The notes beneath the pieces are model-generated. The model made no database searches, was not told the DNA's origin, and worked only from the letters and a program-made list of their open reading frames with translations. A stretch of DNA of 64,000 nt from Mariannaea sp. PMI_226. Taxonomy: Eukaryota > Ascomycota > Sordariomycetes > Hypocreales > Nectriaceae. Within the stretch, counting starts at the first letter, position 1, and each line of letters starts with the position of its first letter. This document shows positions 23,800 to 36,000 of the stretch, piece after piece. Where the stretch lies: NCBI GenBank assembly GCA_024336345.1, contig JANFOG010000009.1, forward strand, positions 62,001 to 126,000. The letters run 5' to 3'. A program made the translations under genes and the position numbers.

Positions 23800-26700
23800 G
23801 GAAAGATAAGATCAATGCAGTAGATTACTGGAAGAGATAGAGAGCTGTGGCTAGCTGTGGCCGGAAAGGCCGCCAAAGGTCATTGATTGGTGGGTGATGA
23901 AAAGGCGGGACGTTGATGATCCAAGCGGACGACAAGGTGACAGAAGAGGGCGAATGGTTCGGGGGATTCGAAATTTTTTGCCTCGCGGTGGAAAGTCTAG
24001 AGAAGAGAAATCGAGATCGAGGGAGAAATGGAGTCAACAAGTCGAAAGTGGCAAAGCTACACGGCAGCCGGGAAGGGATTGGTTCAGACAATGAGGAGGT
24101 GAGCTGCCGAGAGATACCGAGAGGTTGTTGGCGAGAAGATAGGGTGAGACCAGAAAAGGCGGAAGAGGGATGGCAGAAAAGAAAAGTAGACAAGAAATAT
24201 AGAGAAGGGGAAGTTGTCCCAAGAGAATGACAAGGAGAAAGGATTGGGCCTTCGAAGAAGTGAAGACAGAGAGAATAAAAGAGAGGGAAAGAGAGGAGAG
24301 AACGGAAGAGGGAATAAGGCTGGCGTCGGTAGGCTGGAATTGGGGTTTTGGCGTGGACGAGGCTGTCGTGTTCTGAGGAGTATGGAAGATGTGGGGGAAA
24401 TCGCTGGTGTGATTGGACAGTAGGCGAGTAACAAAGGACCCACAGCCGATGGAGCGATGGGGGTTTCTTGCTTTTTGAAGGAGGGAAAACGGGGTGGAGA
24501 ACCTAGAGAAAGGCAGGAGCGGCTCGGCAGGACAGCAGGACAGCAGGACAACAGGGACCGCAGGCCACAGAGCCGATACGAGCCACACAGAGCAAGAATG
24601 CGAAGACACAGCAAGAGCGAGGCTAATAATGAAGGCACTTTTGTCCCGTCATTATCACAGAGTGCACGTTTGTTCGACAAAAAGAGGAGTGAATGTGATA
24701 GGGAGAGAGTGAAAGAGGAATTGGCCTCAGGCCAGAGATACAGAAGGTAAGGTACTGACACAATTAGGTCGAGGCAAGAGAGGGGCGAGCTCCGCCTTCC
24801 CCGTCAGCCTCTCCCACCTTGGGGTTTCCGTTGTGCACTCACCTCACTCGCACAGAGCCAATGCACGTAGACAGCAGACGCATCTCCTCCATCTCCACAT
24901 AGGTAGAACGATATGCCTGGGTACCTTGTGAGTCCTGTGCATACCATGGTACCTTCTTGGGTACCTGATGTTGGACGCCTTTATTGTTGAAAAGTTCGTG
25001 TTGGACGAAGCATTCCTACATGTCAGGTAGGTAGGTTGGTAAGGCACCTAGGTAGGGTAACCTGCCTACCTCTCTTGGCCTGGAGGTGAATATTTACCTT
25101 ACCTTAGGTTTGATATCGTACCTTGGGAGGGGAGGTACCTGGCTGCGGAAGCACAAGCAAGTTAGTAGGTACACAGATTACTCCCCTTCTCCCATTGCCA
25201 TACCACCACACGAACACACACGCATACACACACACCGGATAGTCTAGATTTGTCTTTGTTTTTTTTTGTTTTTTTTTTTTGGTGCGGTGTGTGTCAGCCA
25301 GACGCGACACACAAAACCATGATTGAAAGATTCACCAGCAGAAGTTACAAGGCTTGCAAGGGGGAGTGATCCAAGTCACGGCATCTATCTATGTGATAGG
25401 GCCGAGGACGCATGGCAAAAGAGGGGACTTTAGCATGAACGTGGAAAAGCCCACTGCATGGTGCAAGGAAGGGTCTGCCAAACAACACACCAGATGTGAG
25501 GCCAGCATTCAGAGCCAACCAATCTCAACTCACGCACTACTTACCACCTAGGTAGGTAGTAAGCAGGCAAGCAAGCGTCTGTTTCTCTATCTACCTTGTT
25601 TTTTCCCGAGTCTCTACCTGAAGGTACCTAGGGTAAGTAGCTGGACATCTGGTAGAGTACAAGAATGGAACCTTGGAACCCAGCAAAGTCGACAGCTCAT
25701 CAAATGCACCAAACAGAGGAGAGCGATTGCCTGCAGTAGCATGCATCTCCCTTCCGGCCTCCTTCCTGCCGCCATCCACTCCACCTCATTCAGGTGCAGT
25801 CAGAAACCCTTTACCGTAGGCAGTATACCTCACTGCGCTACAGCACCCTCCTACAGCTTGAATCGACACGCGGCCAGCTGCTTCTGGAGCTAGCACCACC
25901 AATCGAGTGTCCGCCTCTAAGCTCTCCTCTTCAGCCCTCAGCGTTCCGTTGGCTAGATTTTCCTATTGTTGCATTCGAGCATGCATGTGTAGGAAAATGG
26001 TGGTGGTTTCTTTTTCAAGCTCTCTACAGTCTCCCTCACGCTCGACGTGCACTCTCTAATAACTGAAGTTCTGGCGCCTCCGAATGCCGGAAGTAATAGG
26101 TGGTCTCGCCTTCTGGAGCTGACATGTCTGCGCGCTCGTCTGCAAGGTGTTGCACATTCGAGGCACATGCCCTACCTCAATCTCACTCGATAAAAAATTA
26201 GCACGACACAAGAGACAAGATAGTTCGCTGGTTGCCAAGTGGGCTGAGACCCTTCCCAACAAAGTCGAGGTAAACAAAGCTATCGCGTTTCCCTTCTAAT
26301 ACGCTGGACTCCAATAGCGGCCAGCCTTGGCTCCCTAGCCTGGCTACCCGACGATGCGGCCTCGGGCTTGGCCGGTGGAGCATTGGTACACACTTCACTC
26401 TCTGACCCGACTGTCTGCTCCCAGTGGCGGATGATGACAACTTGTTTGAGCAGCAGTGGATTATGTCCGGACGCTCTGGAAAGAGATGGATGAAGGGACA
26501 CGATATCAAGTGGCCGGTGCGAGAGCGACCAAATGCAGAAAGTGGATGAATGGACAAGAGAGGGCTGCGCTACCGTACAGTCGCACCCAGGGACACAAGC
26601 TGCATTGTCTTGATAGGCTCAGCCACCTAGCAGACTCCCAGCCGGGTCCCAGCGATCGCAGAAGCAAAGTGTCCGCCAGTCCGAGTCCAGCCTGCCACTG

Positions 26701-29700
26701 CCCTGCCTTGCCCAGCATCGGCATTCACGGATTCTCGCAAGTGCCACTGGACGGTGGACAGCACATCCTCCTTCCATCCTCACACATCCTTACCGTGAAA
26801 ACACGGCTGGCAGAGCTGTCTCATTATCACACCGCCAAGTCGAGGGCACAGCAGCAAAGTTTGGACTCAGCGACCTCTACATTCAAGTTGCCCCCGCAAA
26901 TGTGCAACCAGAAAGATTCCCTCCCACGTGCGGCTTGTCAGTATGCTCAACTTCGATGAGAGCCTTGGATGTGAACAAGCCGGCCACAATTTTACATTGC
27001 ATAAGAACGAAGGTTGCATCGGGTCATACCATTGAGTTGATGAGGCCATCTAGCCATCCATACCATCGGCAACTGTCATGGATGTGTATGCAAGGTGTGA
27101 GGTTGCTGTTGATGCATATATTATTACAGGGGAGGGTGGTTCTGCCGCGCTCATCGCATAAACATGTCCACTCAACCTTGAATCTTGAATAAATGTTTGA
27201 AATTGAATCGCCTATCCTGGTTTGAAAATTCAGATCAACCCTATAACTTTGACTTTACGAGCTCCTTGCGCAGCCAAACGATTTTGTAACCCCACAGCAG
27301 AGCTCTGGTGAAGAAAATGCTAGACAGGCGGTCACAGCACGGCTCTCTTGAAACTCAATCTGGCCAATGCCAGAATTTATGATGGGTCTGCTGTCATAGA
27401 GAGCTTCGAACAAATCCATCATCTTGCCCCTGTCGTGAGCCGTCAACGTGGAGTTGGTCAACTATTTCTTATTCCATGAGGAAGGAAAGATGGCAAACCC
27501 ATAGCGATGAAAACTTGACATGCCATCCTAGCTCATCTTGTCTTCAGAGAAACTCGTCCTTTGTGGTACATAGAAACCTCATGAGATCAACGGGCGCCCT
27601 GCTTCCACTGAGCAAGTTACCACTGATACCAGGCACTCTTGACCCATTCAAGCAGCTGCCTTTGAGCTTGCAGCATAATATGGTCTTACCCACAGAAACC
27701 TGGAGTGACTTGGTTTTGAAGAAGCGGGCGCAAGCCCTTCGACGGCCCTGTGGGCCTATACTGTGGTGACTGGCATGTCTCATTTCTGTCTCATTCCTCG
27801 TCTCGCGCACAAACCGTGTCTTTGTCGGTGTGAGAGGATATGAGCTGACTTGCACATTCAAGCATCAGCCTCCTGGCTCAAGCAGCCGTGACAGAAGCAC
27901 TATCAAATATATATAAGACAGAGGGAATCGAGGAGGATGTAGTGCAGACACCGTCACGAAGGTGCCGAGCGGAAAGCCTAGCGAGCTGTCCCAGCTGTGA
28001 TATTCCTCAAGTTGACTTTGATAGGCATTTGATTGGTCTAACAATGATGCCTCGGGTTGACATCTAGCAGTTCGCTTCACTTTGCGACTAGGAGGGTAAC
28101 GTAAGTCATTCTCAAAACATTTCCTTGCTCAACGATGGACGGATGATGAAAGATGTAAGGATAGGTCCGCGCCGTGTCAAACCCGGAGCAGGGGGTTGGA
28201 CACGACGTCATCCTACCCGCGGATGTATCTATAGAGTAAGGATCAATATTATATGGGCTCCCTCTTTACCCCCGCACTGAAATTGATGGAGCTATCCAGA
28301 GGCTAGCTATCGGCTTTTACACAGAAGGAAAACCCCAGGCGCTCGGATGGGTACTGTTCGCTGAACTCGATATAGCCAATCAGGGATAAGAAGCCTTTTA
28401 ATTTGAGAGCTCCGAGAAATGTTGGACACGTCCTTTTCAAGGCCCATATCATAGATGATCCAAAGACCAAATTTCAAAAGACCGGCCTACATTGAGCGCC
28501 TGTGGTTGTTAGTTCAATAATGAAGTGCTGCGAATTACATAATTGGGAGTGATGAATAGCAGAAGGAGCCGAATGATGACGACGCAGACAAGGCTCAAGT
28601 GTGGCAAGGCTCAGCCACATTGTACCTGGCCAAAAACCAAACAATTTTCTCATCGGTGTGGATTTTGATTGGTTGGTATATTCATTACGGACATGGTTTG
28701 GGGCGAGCGTTTATGTCAATCAAACGGATAAATTCGGTGCTGGATATATATAGAAAGTAGGCCAATTTGTGCGATATTTTGTCACATCATACATAGTAGC
28801 TCACTCCGAAACCAAGAAGCAATTCGTTGCAAACCCGGGCCGGAAACAGCGGAGTGGCCAACACGAAAAATTGTGCACAGATGAGAGTCAGCACACTTCA
28901 CTCAACTCTCTGAAGCGAGAACAACCGAGTGCACAAATGAGTGGTTGAAGTGGCTCAGTGGGCAAAGGAGCGAAGTGGGCTTACCCACCACCGATGAGTG
29001 CAACCCGGGAAGCGCGCGGAACGGGGACTAATAGTTAGGTACCCTTGAAAACCTTGAAAACCTGGCAGTTCATATGCGAACGCCTTTTGGGCCTTGAAAT
29101 AACAAGATCGAGGGTTCAAAGGGCGTGGGAGCAGGCTATAGAGACGAGGGCAATGGCATGGCAATAGGCGATGACGAGACCAAAAAGGGAGAATTACAAT
29201 TACAATTGATTCTGGAGTACAGAATGGTGAAAAGATCGCACGACAGTGCTGAACAAGCAGATCGTAGGGGAACTGTCAGCAAGCCATTTGGGAGCGGGGA
29301 GCCAAGCTTGGGATGTGAGTGCACAGCCACCGTCACCGCGTGGTGGGTTAGTGTTGGTTGACGAGGTTTGACTACGGCTGATGGTTGTGCACGGCAGCCT
29401 AATAAGAACTGCAGGATGAAATCAGTGTGTTGAGAGAATCTCTCATGTATCTCTCTATCGAGTAGGACTTGAAGGGTATTTCATCAGTCGTCCAAATCAC
29501 GCGAGGTGCGAAAGAGCGGACTGTCTTTTCTATGCTTCTGCCTCGTTCATATGATGTTTCATGTCAAGGTCTGGCCATATGGACACACAGCTCGCGTGGT
29601 CAACTAAGACATCAAGCCGTTATCTAGGGTGATCCACGACGAGGGCGACAATGTCGACAGTCACAATTTGGTTCTGTAGGGGGCTCCATAATTCTATGAG

Positions 29701-31002
29701 GGCCTAAGGAGGTCTTCGATAACTATCGGCATCATTTCCGATATTTCCTGCAGCCATATCATTCATGATACGTAGTAGATGGAAGCATCGAGTCGTGGTA
29801 ACACTCGCCGCAGCCCAAGCTGAGCTTTGACAAACAAGCCCGAAGAATCTGCGCCCCTCCCCCTCCCCTCCCCCCTCCTCATCCTCAACACACAAGGGCG
29901 ATGGAAAAGTCCAATCTTCTCCACCCTCCGTAAAAGAAGCAGGTCCTGTTTGATTTACAGGGCGCTCGGGCTACCCGCTCGTGTCGATCGATGGTGTCTT
30001 CGCTTGATGCTGGTGGTCAAGTAACTGCAGGGTTCATATTGGCTGGAGAATGCCCTGGAGTGGTTTATGCAGGACGGGCCGCTGACTGAGGAGAGGCATA
30101 CTGCAGGGCATTCCCTTGCTGGTACTAAGCGGGATACTATATAGAAGCAAATTCATTGAGGCGATTATTCTGTGGAACAGCTCCATCTCCCTAGGTACCT
30201 AAGGTAGAAGCTCAGAAATATACAGTCGAGGCCGTTCATCCATGAGAATTCAGCAAAATACTACCTGCCTTACTCTGTCTACTCTAAGTACTGAGTACAG
30301 ATTACTCTACCTCAGTTGCCTCCACTACTACTATGTAATAACGGGTTCCAGGACCGACGGACTGGCCGCGCTACGTAATTGTAGATAAGCGGGGTGGGCT
30401 TCGCAAGATACACAGTAGTCTGCGGACTAGCGATTCTCCCAGGCACTCCGAACGCCGCTCTGGAGGTATTTAGCTGGGTTACCGTGCTTGGGTACTCTTA
30501 CGTAGGTAGGTACCTCTTCTCCCCGCCACTTACAAGGCCACGAGTACGAGTATGAGCCTCCATCCCATCCCAGCCTGGAATTTCCAACCATCAGTCAAGA
30601 CTCAGTCAAGACTCAGTCATACACCAGCATCCATGCCCATGCCCAAAGCCAAGCCCATGCCCTTGCCGTCCATATCCGTCTTTGCGCTGCACATCAACTT
30701 GTGACCAACAAACGACGACTCGCCAATCGCTCTTCGCCTCGTATTTGTCACATCGCCCCCCCCCCCCCCCCCCAGCCCCTCTCAGCCGGTGCCGTCTATT
30801 ATCTCATCGTTTTTGCCATCTCCCCTTGCGACAACCATTTCTGCATCTTGCATCTTCAGCAAACAATCCTCGCTTGTCGCGCCCAATCCTACCCCTCATT
30901 GATTTCAACAACTCCCGATATATATCAACAGGCACCTCCCAGAAGCAAGGCAAAATCTCTTCAACAATCTCTACCCAGGGCGAAGAAAGCTCATTTGCGA
31001 CC
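23800..31002. other. 7.2 kb gene-free region
   Basis: No supportable gene. 23894-24730 is strikingly purine-rich on the plus strand and is the likely promoter and leader of the minus-strand caspase-like gene. Palindromes of the AGGTACCT or ACCTAGGT type occur at 25047-25054, 25133-25140, 25547-25554, 25622-25629, 30193-30200 and 30508-30515. From 25800 to 30000 the sequence has near-neutral composition and only short random frames. The last 400 bases, including an 18-C run, are the patatin gene leader. Confidence 0.6.
30756..30773. repeat. poly-C run of 18
   Basis: An uninterrupted run of 18 C lies in the likely promoter or 5' leader of the patatin-like gene. Confidence 0.85.
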
Positions 31003-33077
31003 ATGGACTCGTATGGAGTCAGGAGGAAGGACACCACAAAGGGTCCGCCCCTCCGTATTCTATCCCTAGGTAAGCGCTTCGGCTTGGTGATAGAAATCAC
31101 AGCCTCTATAGCCTCTCTTGTCTCTTCATTTTTTTTATATATCGTATATTTGCGCATCTCCGTTCTCTCGCAAAAGTTGGCTAATCTCTCCCGGTTTAGA
31201 TGGTGGAGGTGTCCGTGGCTACTCCATGTTCATCATTATCCAAGAGTTGATGCACCGAACCTTCGTCGAAATAGAAGGTCGCGCTCCCCGTCGACACGAG
31301 ATCCCCAAGCCATGCGACCACTTTGATCTCATTGTCGGTACCGGAACTGGTGGCCTCATTGCCCTCATGCTTGGCCGCCTGCGCCTTGACCTCGAGACAT
31401 GTAAGGAGCTTTATGTTCGACTTACGCGCATGGTATTCGAGACAGACAAAACCATCGCTGGTATTCCCTATCGCTCTACACTGTTTAAAGCAAGCAAGCT
31501 CGAGGAAGCTATCAAGCAGTGTGTCCAGGAACACACTCTCGACGAAACCGAGGGAAATGACTGCGCCGAGTCAGACAATACAAGTTCCCTCAACCCCGCT
31601 CTCTACTCAAGCACCGCAGGACCAAGGCGCCATGCAAGCAATGCCAGCGTCGTAAGCTTCAGCGCTCGTAGCCACAGCGCCCAAATGGCTCGACCTACAT
31701 TCAGTTCAAGACATGGCGATCCAAATGCTCGATTATACGATCATCGGGAGAATCGCACCAAAACGTAAGCACCAGGCAGCATTCTTAGCCTGACTCCTTC
31801 CCAGGCCGCAAGATGTGTGTAAGACTTGGCTGACTCATTTTGACAGTGCCGTAACAGCCATGTATAAAGGCTCGCCCCGAGGGGAACCGGCCGTGGTTCT
31901 CCGATCCTACGACTCCCGACGCGAGCCGCCGCCTGAGTTCGACTGCAAGATCTGGCAAGCTGGCCGCGCAACCTGCTCTATCGGCCTCGCTTTCAAGCCT
32001 ATCCAGATAGGGCAGTCTATTTTCCATGACGACGGATATGGAACTTTCAACCCCAGCCCAGAGGCATTGGATGAGGCTGTCGTAAACGAGTGGCCTGGAC
32101 GAGAGGTCGGGGTTTTTGTCAGTGTTGGCACTGGACGTCGGCCTAAAAGCAGCGATGCAAACTCACAGGTGTGGTACGAAGGCTTCTTGGGCGACTATGC
32201 AGAAGCGAGAAGGAAGTTGATTGCCAAAATCGAAGGCTGTGAGAAGATCCACGAATATATGCTGCGCGATCACCTGTCGAAACGTGGAGTCAATGTTGAG
32301 AACTACTATCGCCTCAACGTTGAGATTGGCGTGGGTGAATTCGGCATGAACGAATGGCATCGCCTAGGAGATATCAGCACGGGCACCCGACGGTACATGG
32401 CTCGGGAGGCGGAGCAGAAGATGATTCGAGGTGTCACAACAAAGCTGGCCAAGATTCATCGGGCCAAGCTTCGCTTCGAGCGTGCATCACGCGGCGTGCC
32501 GGAGCTCGTGAAGTCGACTTCAACTACTTTCGAATCTCCTTTAGCTGTTGAGCTTCCAGGAGACTACCCCGCTATGATGCCGCCACCACATAGCCCGCCC
32601 AGTCGGTCGTCATTTGAGTCTGGGTCAGATAGCCTTCAGGTCCGCAATGGCCACCCATCTCCTCGCAGCTCGAACGAACGCGTACGTCCTAGCACTGGGA
32701 ACTCTGCCGGCTCTCCTCCTCAAAGCCATCGACCGGTCATCTCGCCTCCAAGTGCTAGCGCGCCCTCCCTTCGTGCTGAAGGTCCAGATCATCTCACAGT
32801 GTCAGTGCCTCATTCATCGCATTACCGGGATTTTACCACTGGGGCGGACCTGATTGCCATCACAAGCCCAGATGAAGAACCACGGCCCCCTTCCAAGCAA
32901 TCCGGCCCACCTCCGCAGCGAATCGAGCCGCCACCGTTGCCACCAAAAACGCCGTTGCCCGAGGGTCAACAGGGAGGTTTTCAACGGAAATTAACTGTGC
33001 CACCACCTTATCCACTGGATGATGATGAACCGCCGCCGGTAAATATGGCCCGCAAGCCTGGCTACCGGAGCAGATAA
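31003..33077 (+). CDS. patatin-like phospholipase-family protein lacking the catalytic serine
   Basis: Exons 31003-31069, 31200-31764 and 31847-33077 join to 620 residues. The patatin fold is clear: oxyanion-hole motif DGGGVRG spans the first intron; the nucleophile elbow, normally GxSxG, reads GTGTG (Gly71 in place of Ser); the second catalytic residue region reads DDGYGTFNP (Asp272/273), close to the usual DGG..NNP. The middle (about 130-205) is a Ser-rich insert. The C-terminal third is Pro-rich and disordered, with PPLPPK-like stretches that could bind SH3 domains. Patatins hydrolyse acyl esters of lipids using a Ser-Asp dyad. With Ser replaced, this copy may be non-catalytic or use another nucleophile. 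The start ATG gives a short leader before the oxyanion loop, as usual in fungal members. No signal peptide is seen. Confidence 0.9.
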
Positions 33078-36000
33078 ATGCATCATGTGAAAGTGGAGAA
33101 GTAACCGGGGAGCCGGGAGAGAGGGGAGGGATTGTTTTTGCAGATGCAAGTGTCCACCTCTTGTCACATCGTCAGTTTCAAAGTTGACGACGACGGGAGG
33201 AGAATTTTGGGCATGTTGCTGATTCGGTACCAATCCACTCATCAGGACAAATAGAACGCAAACATCCCTTAAATAAGTGTTCTATGCATGGCGATGGCGT
33301 TTGGGATGGCCATTTTCTTGACGATTGGCTTAGATGACGAATGACTTGGACACGGGTTATCTACCCATGAACGATGAACTTTTATTTGTTTTTCTTTTTC
33401 TTTTCTTTTATTTTGATACCACTTGGAAATGAAACGAGGAATGGGAGGGCTACGCATTCAGTTCAAAATCGTTGGATGTACTCCTCAATGCTAGATGGAG
33501 ATGCACAATAGGTAGAAATTGAGAGGCCTCAAGAGATGGAGTGATTCTTCGAATCAAGTTTTGAATACACAAAAGGGATCTTATAGATTGGTAAATTACG
33601 ATAGCCAATGAGTACATGAAATTCACGCAATAGAACTTTTAGCAATGGTTTCAAGACAAGGACCGCAATCGTAAGTAGTGGAGAGGTAGATGGGATTAGG
33701 AGGAGCAGAAACCGCAATTTAGCTCGGAGGGTTGGAAAAGCTGAGCGGTTGAGGGAGGGGTTGACTGCAAGTTCCAGGTCTGTCATGAAGAAGAGGAGAC
33801 AAATGATGTATCTCTATTCTATAAATTGGAATAATGGTATAATTTATACAATTAACACTCCGGTTGCTAGGCTCCTCGGACAAAATTTATGCAACTAATC
33901 GAATATGGAAGTGGTGAGAATCTACCAGAATTGGGGTTGATCGTTGGAGACCAAAGGCTTCCGATTGTGCTAGCTAGCCATATAAGGCATTCGGTCAAAG
34001 ACAAAACTGGTCGTGAAATCCCTTCCTTCAACATGTGCGACTCACTTTCGTTGATCAAGCAAAGGTACTCATTTCATCAATCAGCAAGTTACTACCGTCC
34101 ATGAAAAGAGCAGTCGGTATCTTCGTCATGGTTAGTTGAGAAGGTACTAGAGTAGAGTATCCGTCAATTGTGTCCGAGAATAAGCCATGATCCCAATAAA
34201 ACCCAAATTGCATTATTGATTACATGTACTCTGTATAGATAATAAAATAAATGGCCCTCGCGGTAGGAACACGTCGAAACACGGATGGCACAGATCACAA
34301 TCACAGACCAATATTTGAGAGCCTGATGGATGGCATGGCGGTTTTCCGAGGTAAGAAGCTGGGTTTCTGACGCAGTTAAGAACTGAAGGAATCAGCATTG
34401 TCCATGACACAGACAATAAGAAACTTGATTTCCATTTTCGCGCTTCCTGCTGTTTCCAGCACTAGAGCTGCCCCTTTATCATTTTGCCAGAAATATTAAC
34501 ATTTACTCTCTCCCCTTCCTTTTCCGAGATTGCCGCCAAGAGGAACGAGAGGTGGATGAGCTCAAGACTAATCTGTATTCTGTATGTCGTTGGAAGAAAC
34601 CTACCCAAGTTGCAAGCAGCTAAATAACATACGACGGATAGGTAATTAAAGGTAGGTAGTAACTAGGTAACTTTGTACTCTGATTCTAGTCATTCAGTAT
34701 ATATGTACCTTGATGGACGTCCTCTTTTTTTTGGTTGTTTATTTTATGTTTTTATTTCATGTTTTTATTTTATTTTCTCTTCCCCCACCAAGAGAATGGA
34801 AGCATTGGAATTAGCTGCGGAGTTTGGAACGACGGAAGACAGGGGGCGGGCACGGGCACGTCCGTCCGGCGAGCGGCAGAGCGGCAGAAATCGAGCCCGT
34901 CCATGACGATCGCAATCGCGTCGTCCAGCTGAGTAATGATCAACAGAGCGAATCGGTAGTGCACAAGGGGGGGGAAGGTTTGAAATCCATCCATAACCCA
35001 AATCCCAGGAAAACAAATACTCGATATGGGAAAATATATACATATAAATAAAAAAAAAAACTTACCATCACAGATACTCTTCTCTTTGCACGGTGGATAG
35101 TTCCGTGAAAATTGCCTTCTACTTATCGAGAGGTATTGTATACTTCCATAAATGTAGGCACTGAAGGTTGGTGCGCTAAAACGTAGACAATTGGCAAAGG
35201 ATACCCAGAAAACAGAAGAAAATAAAAGAACCTACAAGTAGATAGATGCTTCGGAATAAGCCGCACGAACAGCGAAAACCAAGCTTGGACACAAGTACCC
35301 TATCGATGTTGAATGGCTGTTCCCATGTTTGCTTTTTCTTTTTATTGGCTTGACTTGACTGGGTCTTTTCAGCTTCCCGTCGAACCCGTTTTGTCTGTCT
35401 CAGCCGGTGTCTGAGCGCTGCGATCCTTGGTCAGCTATGGCGTCGTTTGGCTGGCTGGACCAGACCCAAGTAGTCACACGGTCCCCAGTTCTTACAAGGC
35501 AGATCCTGTCCAGGCCATGCTACATCTTTAATGCTAAGTACCACTGGTGCTTTATCAGCGGATAAAGGCTGGCTGAAAGGAGGGATGCTAACCCCTACCC
35601 CCCCGTGCTACGTCAATTATTGTCCGGCGGGCTGGCCACGCCGCCATCCACTCTCTTCCTTCTTAGCGCAAGATGGGCCGTTCTTCATCAACAGACGTTA
35701 CAGAAGAGGTGCGTGAATGCGCCCAGAGGCTCGGTCTTTCGTTAATCTTGCGTCCGAGATCTGGGATCCGTGCGAGTTTGGCACCAAGGAGCACGCTATG
35801 GAGCAAGGACATGCAGTCATTCACGGTAAACCCTTCCAGTGGCATGGCAAGGTCAAAACTAGGGACCAAGGCCGAGATTCTCCGACGGTCAGAACCAAAC
35901 AAAGGGGGAAAGGGGGGAGGAAGAGGAGGGAGGAAGGGAGGGAGAGGAGGGAGGGAGAAGGGGAAGGACAGGAGATAGAGACCGAAGGAAATCTTAAAAA

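Noticed and set aside
24034..24761. 191- and 225-codon minus-strand frames
   Set aside because: Both stay open only because the plus strand is purine-rich; they overlap each other and show no domain.
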